A DNA stretch of 64,000 nucleotides from Halomonas sp. NO4 (GCF_010994375.1 NZ_WHMA01000001.1:1-64000), one strand, 5' to 3'. Shown: positions 1-7,880, counted from the stretch's first letter. The notes: generated by a model from the sequence alone, not told the origin. Numbers and translations: made by a program.

Positions 1-93
1 CTGTGGTCGAGATCGTATGTTGCGTGCAGTGCAGGAGGCGCAACCATCGAGACGCTCAAGGGCTATGTGCAAGGGCAGAAAACGCCAGAATAG
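1..93 (+). CDS. tnpA: IS200/IS605-family transposase TnpA, C-terminal end (partial)
   Basis: The window opens inside a reading frame that ends at TAG 91-93. The 30 residues visible read LWSRSYVACSAGG followed by ATIETLKGYVQGQ. They resemble the C-terminal segment of the small single-stranded-DNA HUH transposases of the IS200/IS605 family, where a LWSRSY(F)..GG....E..K.Y(V/I) stretch carries the tyrosine-containing helix. The rest of the gene lies to the left of the window. The hairpins immediately downstream fit the structured right end of such an element. Recognition rests on a short stretch, so a distant relative such as a REP-associated tyrosine transposase is possible. Confidence 0.6.
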   Translation: MWSRSYVACSAGGATIETLKGYVQGQKTPE

Positions 94-150
94 AGCCGCT
101 GCGCGGCTCCCGCTTGTATCCCCGCCCGAGTGGGCAGGGGGGTTACACGC
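94..150 (+). repeat. Subterminal hairpins of the IS200/IS605-type right end
   Basis: Directly after the transposase stop lies a perfect 6-bp hairpin (AGCCGC 94-99, GCGGCT 103-108). It is followed by a longer imperfect palindrome (119-127 against 132-142, bulged A at 136, flanked by TGTA and TTACA). IS200/IS605 ends lack inverted terminal repeats and instead carry imperfect hairpins recognised by TnpA as single strands. The position fits that role, but the exact cleavage site cannot be set from this sequence alone. Confidence 0.45.
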
Positions 151-202
151 GGATTTTGCTAAACGGGAGTCAAACGCGCTGGATGGGAAGAGCGACAGGC
201 CT

Positions 203-478
203 TCAGGCAGGGCTGCCCGAGGCGAGCAGGGCATGCTCGCGCACGTAGCGGTCGAACTCGGTGAATCCGCCCACGTGCTCTTGGTCGACGAAGATCTGCG
301 GGATGGTGTGTACCGGCTTGCCGATACGCTCGGCGAGGTCGGCCTTGCTGATGCCCTCGGCCCAGATGTCCACGTAGCGCTGGCCGTCGATGGCACCGGC
401 GTCTTCTAGCCGCTCGGCCAGCGCCTGGGCGCGTACGCAGAAGGGGCAGCCGGGGCGACCGTAGATCACGACGAACAT
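203..478 (-). CDS. grxA: Glutaredoxin 1 (GrxA type)
   Basis: This 91-residue protein has the dithiol active site CPFC at residues 11-14, the cis-proline motif TIPQIF (Pro60) and the glutathione-binding GGFTEF at 70-75. The segment VDIWAEGISKADL closely follows E. coli Grx1, which reduces ribonucleotide reductase and protein disulfides in the cytosol with glutathione. E. coli Grx1 has CPYC at the active site; here Tyr is Phe. The start is ATG 478, with a purine-rich AAGGAGAAA ribosome site just upstream on the minus strand. It appears monocistronic, although it follows the phosphatase gene on the same strand after about 120 bp containing a hairpin. Confidence 0.9.
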   Translation of the reverse strand: MFVVIYGRPGCPFCVRAQALAERLEDAGAIDGQRYVDIWAEGISKADLAERIGKPVHTIPQIFVDQEHVGGFTEFDRYVREHALLASGSPA

Positions 479-534
479 TGGCGTTTCTCCTTGCAGGTTC
501 GGCGCTCATTCTGACCGATCGCGGCAAAGGCCGC

Positions 535-565
535 CAATAGCGGCACGCTAGCCGTGCCATTGGCG
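535..565 (-). terminator. Hairpin between the phosphatase gene and grxA
   Basis: GGCACG 542-547 pairs with CGTGCC 553-558 around a 5-base loop, and the outer CCAAT/ATTGG bases extend the stem with an internal bulge. It lies 3' of the minus-strand phosphatase gene. There is no U-tract, so intrinsic termination is uncertain. Confidence 0.3.
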
Positions 566-599
566 AGGGCTATGGGGGCCGGGACTAGGGCTGGTCGAG

Positions 600-1430
600 C
601 TAGGGTTCGCGGGCCTCGTCGAGCTGATTGGCGTCCGCCGCGCGCAGCAGATCGGCAAGCTCGGCGTGCACCTCGGGACTTGCCACCAGCAGGTTTTCGC
701 CGTAGAGGTCCGCCGGGATGCCCTCGGGACAGGGATAGAGGTGGTCGGTGCGCGCACCGGCCTCGCGGGCGATCAGCCAGCCCGCCGCGAAATCCCAGGG
801 CGAGACGCTCTCGTAGTAGGCGTCGAGGCGGCCGCAGGCCACGTCGCACAGGTCCAGCGCCGCGGCACCGTTGCGGCGCACGTCGCGGCAGTGGGTGAGC
901 ACCGCCATCAGCCGGCGAATGAGCGGCGGGCGACTGTCGCGGCGATAGGGGAAACCGGTCCCTACCAGGCAGCGCTCGAGTTCGGTGGCGTGGCTGGCGC
1001 GAATCGGCTTGCCGTTGCACCACGCGCCCTGGCCCTTGAGTGCCGTGAAGGTCTCGCCGAGAAAGGGCGCGTGCACCACGCCGAGGCACACCTCGCCTTT
1101 GCTGGCCCAGGCGATGGAGACTGCCACGTGGCGCAGGCCGTGGGCGAAGTTCACGGTGCCGTCGATGGGGTCGATGACCCAGAGGGCGTCGGCGTCGGCC
1201 ATATGGTCGCGCTCCGGGGCGAGTTCTTCGCTGAGTCTCGCCTCATCGGGCAGCTGCGCGGCCAGGCGTTCGCTGATCAGGGTGTCGACCGCGACGTCGA
1301 CATCGGTGACCAGTTCATCTCCCTGCTTGAAGTGGTGGCTGAAGCTGTGCTCGCGGCGGGCATCGATGATGCGTTCGCCCGCTTCCCGGGCGATGGCCTC
1401 CGCCAGATCGAGGCGTTCCTGGGGGCGCAT
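600..1430 (-). CDS. Inositol-monophosphatase-family phosphatase (SuhB/CysQ-like)
   Basis: This 276-residue member of the Mg-dependent, Li-sensitive phosphatase superfamily carries motif A WVIDPIDGT at residues 84-92. Motif B WDFAAG is at 212-217, and the first metal-site glutamate lies in LSEEL near 67-70. Family members hydrolyse inositol monophosphates, 3'-phosphoadenosine 5'-phosphate or sugar phosphates; the substrate cannot be read from sequence. Two in-frame ATGs lie close together. The one at 1430 is preferred because a GAGG site lies 7 bases upstream, whereas that site would abut the ATG at 1436. The gene stands alone, divergent from the HybE-like gene. Confidence 0.85.
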   Translation of the reverse strand: MRPQERLDLAEAIAREAGERIIDARREHSFSHHFKQGDELVTDVDVAVDTLISERLAAQLPDEARLSEELAPERDHMADADALWVIDPIDGTVNFAHGLRHVAVSIAWASKGEVCLGVVHAPFLGETFTALKGQGAWCNGKPIRASHATELERCLVGTGFPYRRDSRPPLIRRLMAVLTHCRDVRRNGAAALDLCDVACGRLDAYYESVSPWDFAAGWLIAREAGARTDHLYPCPEGIPADLYGENLLVASPEVHAELADLLRAADANQLDEAREP

Positions 1431-1516
1431 GGGCATTCCTCGTCGCGGGGTGAACTGCCAGAATAGCAGCCGTATCGCCCCGTGCCGAACGCGCACCTTG
1501 CCAGGAAGGAGACGCC

Positions 1517-1957
1517 ATGCAGAGCCTCAGCCCCGATCAGTACGCGCGATTGCGTCGCCTTGCGTCGGCCTGGGAGCAGGAGCAGGCCACTGACCTGGCG
1601 GCCACTTCCCGCGCCAACCCCCGGCTGGGGGTGGACGCACTCTGCTTCCAGCGCTTCACGCCCTCGCAGCCGGACGATCGCCCGGCGACCTATCTGGCCG
1701 GTGCGCTGGTCACGCCGGTATCGCTGTCGCTGGTGTTGGTGCCCGCCGAGCCGGACACCCCTTCGCCGGAGCCCGGTGACTATCAGCCGTTTTCCTTCCC
1801 ATCGGGGCGCTACCCCTTCATCGCCGAGCGTCTCTCCGACGGCACCTGGCTGTGGCGCTGCGAGCTGCTCGACGACCTGTCGGACCTGGAGGCGCCGGAG
1901 GAGGCGAGTCGCCTTGCCCAGCGCCTGATGAGCCGGGTGATGGCCCCCGAGGCGTGA
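1517..1957 (+). CDS. HybE-like chaperone-family protein, orphan
   Basis: This 146-residue soluble protein has features reminiscent of the [NiFe]-hydrogenase assembly chaperone HybE family (PF11939). It has a helical N-terminus, then NPRLGVDALCFQRF, YLAGALVTPVSLSLVLVP and FPSGRYPFI, ending in a DGTWLWRCELL..L segment. These match the family order of an xxVEAxGF strand, an xGxLLTPWxMNL strand and a PAGxYPF turn. No hydrogenase subunit or maturation gene is nearby, so if the family assignment is right this is an orphan with another or residual role. The start ATG 1517 has a good AAGGAGACGCC site. Assignment is from memory of the family pattern and is moderately supported. Confidence 0.5.
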   Translation: MQSLSPDQYARLRRLASAWEQEQATDLAATSRANPRLGVDALCFQRFTPSQPDDRPATYLAGALVTPVSLSLVLVPAEPDTPSPEPGDYQPFSFPSGRYPFIAERLSDGTWLWRCELLDDLSDLEAPEEASRLAQRLMSRVMAPEA

Positions 1958-2040
1958 GGCTGGCGTCAACGCGAGGCGATGCTTATGCTGGACGCCTTGC
2001 ACTGCCGCATTCCCACGACCCCATGCAGAGAGGATCCTTC

Positions 2041-2811
2041 ATGACACAAGCGATGACCACCCCGCGCGTGGCCCTGGTCACCGGTACCGCCAGCGGTATC
2101 GGCGAGGCCGTCGTCAACCATTTCCGGGAGTTGGGCCACCAGGTGCTCGCCGTGGACTTCAACCCGCAGGCCGCCGAGAAGGCGGAAGCCGTGGGGGCGG
2201 TGTTCTTCCAGGCCGACCTGACCGACGCCCAGGCCTGCCAGGCGGCCGTTAACGAGGCCGTCAAGCGCTTCGGCCGGGTCGATATCCTGGTCAACAATGC
2301 CGGTATCCAGCATGTCTCGCCCATCGAGGATTTCCCGGAAGCCAAGTGGCGCCAGATCATCGACCTGATGCTGACCGCGCCCTTCCTGCTGAGCCAGGCC
2401 TGCTGGCCCTCCATGCGCGACAACGGCTGGGGACGGATCGTCAACATCGCCTCGGTCCATGCCCAGGTGGCCTCGCCCGGCAAGGCGGCCTACATCAGCG
2501 CCAAGCACGGTCTGATCGGCTTTACCAAGACCGCGGCCCTGGAGGGCGGCGCCCAGGGGATCACCGCCAACGCCATCTGCCCCGCCTACGTCAAGACGCC
2601 CTTGGTGGACAACCAGATCGCCGATCAGGCCAAGCTGCACGGCATGAACGAGCAGGAGGTCATTGAGCAGGTCATGCTAAAGAATGCCGCCATCAAGCGC
2701 CTGATCGACCCCAAGGAAGTGGCCCAACTGGTGGCCTACCTCGCCTCGGATGCCGCCAGCGCGGTGACCGGCTCGAGCTGGAACATCGATCTGGGCTGGA
2801 CGGCTCAGTAA
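2041..2811 (+). CDS. bdhA: 3-hydroxybutyrate dehydrogenase
   Basis: This 256-residue classical short-chain dehydrogenase oxidises (R)-3-hydroxybutyrate to acetoacetate with NAD+, a step in using poly-3-hydroxybutyrate. The nucleotide-binding TGTASGIG is at residues 14-21 and NNAG at 85-88. The catalytic Ser138 is followed by Tyr151 and Lys155 (AAYISAKH). The C-terminal run NAICPAYVKTPLV, the NxxxKRLIDPxEVA segment and a terminal SSWNIDLGW distinguish 3-hydroxybutyrate dehydrogenases from other SDRs. The ATG at 2041 follows a GAGAGGA site. The gene converges on the RegA-like regulator with only 25 bp between them. Confidence 0.9.
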   Translation: MTQAMTTPRVALVTGTASGIGEAVVNHFRELGHQVLAVDFNPQAAEKAEAVGAVFFQADLTDAQACQAAVNEAVKRFGRVDILVNNAGIQHVSPIEDFPEAKWRQIIDLMLTAPFLLSQACWPSMRDNGWGRIVNIASVHAQVASPGKAAYISAKHGLIGFTKTAALEGGAQGITANAICPAYVKTPLVDNQIADQAKLHGMNEQEVIEQVMLKNAAIKRLIDPKEVAQLVAYLASDAASAVTGSSWNIDLGWTAQ

Positions 2812-2836
2812 CCACGCAGCGATTCCAGAGTACTGC

Positions 2837-3376
2837 TTACCGCCGCACCGGGCGCTTCTGCAGCTTGCGCTGCAGGGTGCGCCGGTGCATCCCCAAGGCC
2901 CGGGCGGTGGCGGAGATGTTGCCGTCGTGCTCCTGCAGGACTTTCTGGATGTGTTCCCAGGCAACCCGGTTGATCGACGGCGGGCTGTCGGCCACCTCGG
3001 CGTCCGGGTCGCCCGCCTCGCGGCCCAGGGCCGCGAGAATCTCGTCGGCGTCCGCCGGCTTGCACAGGTAGTTCACCGCACCCAGCTTGATGGCTTCCAC
3101 GGCCGTGGCGATGCTCGAGTAGCCAGTCAGCACCACCACCCCGCAGTCGGGTACCACCTCGAGCAGCTCGGGCAGCAGCTTGAGACCGGAGCTGTGTTCC
3201 AGCTTGAGGTCGAGGGTGGCGATCTCCGGATGGTGTTGCTGTGCCAGGCTCAGCGCCTGGTCGGCGTCGTGGGCCACCAGAACCTCGAAACCGCGCCGCG
3301 TCAGGGCGCGCGACAGCACATGGCAGAACATCTCGTCGTCGTCGATGATCAGCAGGCGGGCATCGGAATCTTGCAT
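2837..3376 (-). CDS. regA: Redox response regulator of the RegA/PrrA/ActR family
   Basis: This 179-residue, two-domain regulator has an N-terminal receiver with the acidic pocket IIDDDE (10-15), phospho-acceptor Asp56 in TLDLKLE, and the conserved Thr and Lys in VVLTG and CKP. It ends with a small Fis-type helix-turn-helix (SATARALGMHRRTLQRKLQ). That architecture and the short C-terminal domain are typical of RegA/PrrA/ActR, global regulators of respiration, carbon and nitrogen metabolism under low oxygen. It lies immediately downstream of the partner sensor kinase on the same strand. The start at 3376 leaves 23 bp after the kinase stop. Its targets cannot be read here, but the formate dehydrogenase and nrd genes nearby are plausible. 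Confidence 0.85.
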   Translation of the reverse strand: MQDSDARLLIIDDDEMFCHVLSRALTRRGFEVLVAHDADQALSLAQQHHPEIATLDLKLEHSSGLKLLPELLEVVPDCGVVVLTGYSSIATAVEAIKLGAVNYLCKPADADEILAALGREAGDPDAEVADSPPSINRVAWEHIQKVLQEHDGNISATARALGMHRRTLQRKLQKRPVRR

Positions 3377-3399
3377 GGCGACCTCGTCGTGTGTGTGGC

Positions 3400-4665
3400 T
3401 CAGGGGTGGCTGCGAGGCAGGATCACTTCCGTGAGTGTGCCCCCCTCGGGGTGATTGTACAGGCTCACGCCACCGCCGAAGCGGTTGATGGTGGCGTGGG
3501 TGAGAAACAGGCCGATGCCCAAGCCCTTGCTCTTGGTCGACACGAAGGTCTCGCCCAGCTGGTCGGCAATGGCCATGGCCACGCCAGGGCCGTGGTCGCG
3601 GATGTCGATCACCACCTCGTCGGCGGTCCACTCCAGCGAGATGCGGATGTTGTCGGGACTGGCGTCGGCGGCGTTGTTGAGCAGGTTGGTCAGGGCCTGG
3701 TCGAGGGTGGCGTCCACCGTCAGCCAGGGCGTACCGCGATGCTCGGCGACCGCCAGGTGGTGGCTGACATCGGGGCGCAGTACCAGCCAGCGCTGCACCA
3801 CGCCGGTCAGCCAGTCGCGGGCGTCGCGGCGTTCCGGCACCGCCATGCGGCGACGGTCGGCACTGTCCACCAGGTGGCGCAGGCGCGACTTGCACAGCTC
3901 GACCTGCTGGCGCAGCAGGTCGATGTCCTGGCGCAGCGGCTGGTTGTTGCCGGCGTCCTCGCGCATTTCGCTGAGCAGCACCGCCATGGTCGACAGGGGC
4001 GTGCCCAGCTCATGCGCGGTGCCCGCCGCCTGGGTGGCGACCGCCAGCACCTGCTCGTTGCGCAGGGCCGCCTCGCGGGTGCGCGACAGGGCCTGGTCGC
4101 GGTGACGCAGGGCGTGCGCCATCTTGTAGATGAAGAAGGAGACCAGGCCGGCGGAGAGCGCGAAGTTCAGCCACATCCCCACCACGTGCAGATTGACGCT
4201 GTCGTCGCCATAGGGCTGGGTGAACGGTGGCACCGGATGATAGGCGAACAGCAGCAGGGTGTAGGCGAGCAGCGCCACCGCGGCGATGATCCAGGCGCAG
4301 TGCCAGGGCAGGGTGGCGGCGGCGATGGTCACCGGGACCAGGTAGTAGGTGATGAAGGGGTTGGTGGCGCCGCCGGTGAAGTAGAACAGCAGCGTCAAGC
4401 CCACCAGGTCGGCGAGCAGGTGGAGCAGGTTCTCGGCATGGGTGACCGCCCAGGGACGCCCCAGGCGCCACCAAGTAAAGAGATTGATCAACCCCATGGC
4501 CACCACCACTCCGATCACCGCTCCCACCTGCAGGTCGAAGTTGAGCAGTTCGATGCCGATGATGATGGCGGCGAGAAACCCGGTCCAGGTGATGCCGCGC
4601 ACGATGGTCAGGCGGACCAGGTTGCGGCTCGGGGTCGACAGCGGCAGGGGCAGGGCAGCGGGCAT
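3400..4665 (-). CDS. regB: Redox sensor histidine kinase of the RegB/PrrB family
   Basis: This 421-residue membrane kinase has about six hydrophobic segments in the first 185 residues. The RegB quinone-binding signature GGxxNPF is present as GGATNPF at 98-104. The H-box TAHELGTPLS has phospho-acceptor His218. A cysteine (Cys258) lies exactly 40 residues after it, the spacing of His225 to the redox-active Cys265 in Rhodobacter RegB. The C-terminal ATPase domain carries NLLNNAADAS, DHGPGV and GLGIGLF boxes. RegB kinases are held inactive by oxidised quinone and by cysteine oxidation. The start chosen, ATG 4665, follows an ACGGAG site. It probably forms an operon with the downstream regulator. 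Confidence 0.85.
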   Translation of the reverse strand: MPAALPLPLSTPSRNLVRLTIVRGITWTGFLAAIIIGIELLNFDLQVGAVIGVVVAMGLINLFTWWRLGRPWAVTHAENLLHLLADLVGLTLLFYFTGGATNPFITYYLVPVTIAAATLPWHCAWIIAAVALLAYTLLLFAYHPVPPFTQPYGDDSVNLHVVGMWLNFALSAGLVSFFIYKMAHALRHRDQALSRTREAALRNEQVLAVATQAAGTAHELGTPLSTMAVLLSEMREDAGNNQPLRQDIDLLRQQVELCKSRLRHLVDSADRRRMAVPERRDARDWLTGVVQRWLVLRPDVSHHLAVAEHRGTPWLTVDATLDQALTNLLNNAADASPDNIRISLEWTADEVVIDIRDHGPGVAMAIADQLGETFVSTKSKGLGIGLFLTHATINRFGGGVSLYNHPEGGTLTEVILPRSHP

Positions 4666-4743
4666 GGTGGCTCCGTGACAGCGAACGGCCCCATGATAGC
4701 GCGTCGTGTCGGTGTCGGCAGGGGTAGCGCGGCGACGAGGTCC

Positions 4744-4760
4744 GATTGTCGCAGACAATC
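4744..4760. promoter_or_regulatory. Perfect 7-bp inverted repeat between regB and the GbdR-like gene
   Basis: GATTGTC and GACAATC flank a 3-base GCA centre in the 278-bp divergent intergenic region. A symmetric site in this position suggests a dimeric regulator binding between the redox kinase and the AraC-family gene. The protein that binds is not identifiable from sequence. Confidence 0.4.
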
Positions 4761-4943
4761 GATGCCGGACCGCACCGAAGAAAAATACGATAAGCCTGCC
4801 TTCCCGGCTTTGGATATTCTGGCTTCACATGCCTGAATACGACACGGCTGTCGTGATTGCCTCGGCCGCGCGTCCCCAGGGTGGATAACAACAACGGTAC
4901 CCAGGCTTCCGTGACGAGCCTGGCCAGGCGGGAGAATCAATCC

Positions 4944-6092
4944 ATGTCGACGGCATCGCGCGCGACGTCTCGGAACATCACCCCCACCCCGCAGAAGACC
5001 CAGGTTATCGGTTTTCTGCTGCTGGAAAACTTCACCCTGATCTCGCTGGCCTCGGCCATCGAGCCGTTGCGCATGGCCAACCAGCTTGCCGGCAGCGAGC
5101 TCTACCGCTGGTATACCCTCACCTCGGACGGTCAGCCGGTCAGCGCCAGCGATGGCCTGACGGTGACGCCGGACGTCTCGCTGCGCACGCCGCTCGGCCT
5201 GGACATGGTGATCGTCTGTGGCGGGGTGGGCCCGCATCGCAGTGTGCAGCGCGAGCACGTCAGCTGGTTGCAGGGTCAGGCGCGCCTGTCGCGGCGCCTG
5301 GGGGCGATCTGTACCGGCAGCTGGGCGCTGGCCAAGGCTGGGCTGCTCGACGGCTACGATGTCAGCACCCACTGGGAGTGCATGGCAGCGATGCGCGAGG
5401 CCTTTCCGCGCGTCGAGCTGACCACGCGGCTGTTCTGCATCGACCGTGACCGGGCGACCTGCTCGGGGGGCGCGGCGCCGCTCGACATGATGCTCAACCT
5501 GATCTGTCGCGACCACGGCCGCGAACTCTCGGCCGGCATTTCCGAGATGTTCATCTGCGAGCGGGTGCGCAGCGACCAGGACCAGCAGCGCATTCCGCTG
5601 CGCCACGTGCTGGGCACCAACCAGCCCAAGCTGCTGGAGATCGTGGCGCTCATGGAGGCCAACCTCGAGGAGCCCATCGCGCTCGACGAGCTGGCCTGCT
5701 ACGTCGGTGTGTCGCGTCGTCAGCTGGAACGGCTGTTCCAGAAGAACCTGCGCTGTTCGCCCTCGCGCTACTACCTCAAGCTGCGATTGACCCGGGCGCG
5801 CCAGCTGCTCAAGCAGACGGCGATGTCGATCATAGAGGTGGCCTCGGCGTGCGGCTTCGTTTCCACACCGCACTTCTCCAAGTGCTACCGGGAGTTCTTC
5901 GGCATTCCCCCGCGCGACGAGCGGCTCGGCTACCTGGCCCCGCCGGTGCGCCTCAAGCGCAGCGAAGCCGAGGGCCTGTTCAGCCAGGCGGCCTTCGAGG
6001 CCATCAACGAGGAGCCGGTTTCCGGCGCCATCGTGGCCCTCGACCAGGCGCGTGGCGAGCCCACCTACGCCAGCGTGGCCGTCGGCAACTGA
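4944..6092 (+). CDS. gbdR: GbdR-like transcriptional activator of glycine betaine catabolism
   Basis: This 382-residue regulator joins an N-terminal DJ-1/PfpI (GATase1-like) sensing domain (about 25-190, including GAICTGSWALAKAGLLDGY and the THWE turn) to a C-terminal AraC helix-turn-helix pair (about 225-325). The run RRQLERLFQKNLRCSPSRYYLKLRL is typical. In Pseudomonas the GbdR protein of this architecture is induced by glycine betaine and dimethylglycine and activates gbcAB, dgcAB and the sox operon, all found downstream here. Context therefore supports the name strongly. The start ATG 4944 has a GGGAGAA site. It reads divergently from regB and ends at a strong terminator. Confidence 0.85.
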   Translation: MSTASRATSRNITPTPQKTQVIGFLLLENFTLISLASAIEPLRMANQLAGSELYRWYTLTSDGQPVSASDGLTVTPDVSLRTPLGLDMVIVCGGVGPHRSVQREHVSWLQGQARLSRRLGAICTGSWALAKAGLLDGYDVSTHWECMAAMREAFPRVELTTRLFCIDRDRATCSGGAAPLDMMLNLICRDHGRELSAGISEMFICERVRSDQDQQRIPLRHVLGTNQPKLLEIVALMEANLEEPIALDELACYVGVSRRQLERLFQKNLRCSPSRYYLKLRLTRARQLLKQTAMSIIEVASACGFVSTPHFSKCYREFFGIPPRDERLGYLAPPVRLKRSEAEGLFSQAAFEAINEEPVSGAIVALDQARGEPTYASVAVGN

Positions 6093-6121
6093 CCCGAGCG
6101 TTCGTCCCTCTCCTTGCCCTG

Positions 6122-6147
6122 AAGAGGCCGCCTGCGCGGCCTCTTTT
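6122..6147 (+). terminator. Terminator of the GbdR-like gene
   Basis: AGAGGCCGC 6123-6131 pairs perfectly with GCGGCCTCT 6136-6144 around a 4-base loop, followed by a short T run. It lies 30 bp after the gbdR stop and isolates it from the dimethylglycine operon. Confidence 0.75.
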
Positions 6148-6170
6148 GCGCGTGCCCGTCGGATGCGCCA

Positions 6171-6187
6171 TGTCGGCGACGGGGTGA
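6171..6187 (+). promoter_or_regulatory. Candidate activator site, TGTCG-N4-CGG motif, upstream of the dgc operon
   Basis: TGTCGGCGACGG begins here, about 100 bp before the dipeptidase start. The same TGTCG-N4-CG pattern occurs upstream of gbcA/gbcB, glyA-sox and the corrinoid operon. Because the pattern was found by eye after the fact, it is a candidate GbdR-type site only. Confidence 0.3.
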
Positions 6188-6284
6188 CGCTTTTGGAATC
6201 CTCGCCGTCGTTTCCAGCGGGCGTGCCGCGCACGGCCCGGCGCTATGCTGCCGGCAGGCAACGCCCCCCGACGGAGACCCCGAC

Positions 6285-7262
6285 ATGACCCCCAGCGAAC
6301 TGCACCAGGACGCCATCGTCATCGATGGCTTGATCATCGCCAAGTGGAACCGCGAGCTGTTCGAAGACATGCGACGCGGCGGCCTCTCGGCGGCCAACTG
6401 CACCGTCTCGGTGTGGGAGGGTTTCCAGGCCACCGTCGACAACATCGTCAAGTCGAACGCGCTGATGGCCGAGTGCAGCGACCTGGTCCGGTCGGTACGC
6501 ACCACCGCCGACATCACCCGCGCCAAGGAGGAGGGCAAGACCGGCATCCTCTACGGCTTCCAGAACGCCCACGCCTTCGAGGACCAGATCGGCTACGTCG
6601 AGATCTTCAAGCAGCTCGGCGTGGGCATCGTGCAGCTGTGCTACAACACCCAGAACCTGGTGGGCACCGGCTGCTACGAGCGCGACGGCGGGCTTTCTGG
6701 CTTCGGCCGGGAGATCGTCGCCGAGATGAACCGCGTGGGCATCATGTGCGATCTCTCCCATGTCGGTTCGCAGACCTCCGAGGAGGTGATCCTCGAGTCC
6801 CAGAAGCCGGTCTGCTACTCCCACTGCCTGCCGTCGGGGCTCAAGGAGCACCCGCGCAACAAGTCCGACGAGGAGCTCAGGTTCATCGCCGACCACGGCG
6901 GCTTCGTCGGCGTGACCATGTTCACCCCCTTCCTGCGCGCCGGCATCGACGCCACCGTCGACGACTACGTCGAGGCCATCGAGTACGTGATGAACATCGT
7001 CGGCGAGGATGCCATCGGCATTGGCACCGACTTCACTCAGGGCCACGGCCAGGACTTCTTCGAGTGGCTCACCCACGACAAGGGCTACGCCCGCCGCCTG
7101 ACCAGCTTCGGCAAGATCATCAACCCCGAGGGCATTCGCACCATCGGCGAGTTCCCCAATCTCACCGAAGCGCTATTGCGCCGCGGCTTCAGTGAGCCGG
7201 TGGTGCGCAAGATCATGGGCGAGAACTGGGTGCGGGTTTTGAAGGATGTTTGGGGCGCCTGA
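6285..7262 (+). CDS. Membrane-dipeptidase-family (peptidase M19) protein of the dimethylglycine operon
   Basis: This 325-residue amidohydrolase of the renal dipeptidase family is the first gene of the dimethylglycine block. Its metal-binding pattern is partly unusual: family members have an HxD at the N-terminus, and here the corresponding DAIVIDGLI lacks the histidine. CDLSHVG, the YSHC segment and IGTDF are retained. In Pseudomonas aeruginosa the equivalent gene (PA5396) is co-regulated with dgcAB by GbdR, and its substrate is unknown. ATG 6285 has a weak GGAGACC site. The next gene starts 62 bp downstream. Loss of the first metal ligand suggests a changed or single-metal active site. Confidence 0.8.
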   Translation: MTPSELHQDAIVIDGLIIAKWNRELFEDMRRGGLSAANCTVSVWEGFQATVDNIVKSNALMAECSDLVRSVRTTADITRAKEEGKTGILYGFQNAHAFEDQIGYVEIFKQLGVGIVQLCYNTQNLVGTGCYERDGGLSGFGREIVAEMNRVGIMCDLSHVGSQTSEEVILESQKPVCYSHCLPSGLKEHPRNKSDEELRFIADHGGFVGVTMFTPFLRAGIDATVDDYVEAIEYVMNIVGEDAIGIGTDFTQGHGQDFFEWLTHDKGYARRLTSFGKIINPEGIRTIGEFPNLTEALLRRGFSEPVVRKIMGENWVRVLKDVWGA

Positions 7263-7323
7263 CGGCCCGAACCGATTCGCGAATCACCTGCGACAAGAAC
7301 AACGATTTTCGAGGAATATCACC

Positions 7324-7869
7324 GTGACCAAGATGGCTCCCGAACTGCCCATCGAAGTGGACGCCGAGACCGGCGTCTGGACCACCGATGCCCTGCCGAT
7401 GCTCTACGTGCCGCGGCACTTCTTCATCAACAACCATGTGGCAGTGGAGGAAGCGCTGGGTGCCGAGAAGTACGCCCAGATCCTTTACGACGCCGGCTAC
7501 AAGAGCGCCTGGCACTGGTGCGAGAAGGAGGCCGAGCTGCACGGCCTCGAGGGCGTCGACGTCTTCGAGCACTACATGACGCGCCTCTCTCAGCGGGGCT
7601 GGGGCAAGTTCGTCACCGAAGCCATCGACCTCGATGCCGGCACCGCACGGGTGCGCCTGGAGCACAGCGCTTTCGTCTATCAGCTCGGCAAGACCGGTCA
7701 CAAGGCAGAGTACATGTTCACCGGCTGGTTCGCCGGTGCCATGGACCAGATCCTCGCCGCTCGCGGCAGTCGGCTGCGCACCGTCGCTGAACAGACCCAG
7801 AGTGCGGCCGAGGAAGGCTGCGACGTGGGCGTTTTCATCGTCAAGCCGATTTCTGCAACGCAGGGCTGA
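7324..7869 (+). CDS. DUF5943 protein of the dimethylglycine operon (PA5397-like)
   Basis: This 181-residue soluble protein has a well conserved N-terminus (APELPIEVDAETGVW, then LPMLYVPRHFFINNH) and a V4R-like C-terminal half with YMFTGWFAGAMDQIL. It is equivalent to the protein encoded between the dipeptidase and dgcA in Pseudomonas, whose function is not established. V4R domains bind small ligands and resemble 4-vinyl reductases. A GTG start at 7324 is preferred because GAGGA lies 8 bases upstream; the alternative ATG 7333 would be too far from it. The gene ends 11 bp before dgcA, so it is translated in the same operon and probably assists dimethylglycine oxidation. Confidence 0.8.
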   Translation: MTKMAPELPIEVDAETGVWTTDALPMLYVPRHFFINNHVAVEEALGAEKYAQILYDAGYKSAWHWCEKEAELHGLEGVDVFEHYMTRLSQRGWGKFVTEAIDLDAGTARVRLEHSAFVYQLGKTGHKAEYMFTGWFAGAMDQILAARGSRLRTVAEQTQSAAEEGCDVGVFIVKPISATQG

Positions 7870-7880
7870 GGGGAACCACC

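Noticed and set aside
4608..6233. Long minus-strand frame opposite the GbdR-like gene
   Set aside because: Antisense shadow of a well-supported AraC-family regulator; its translation shows no domain.
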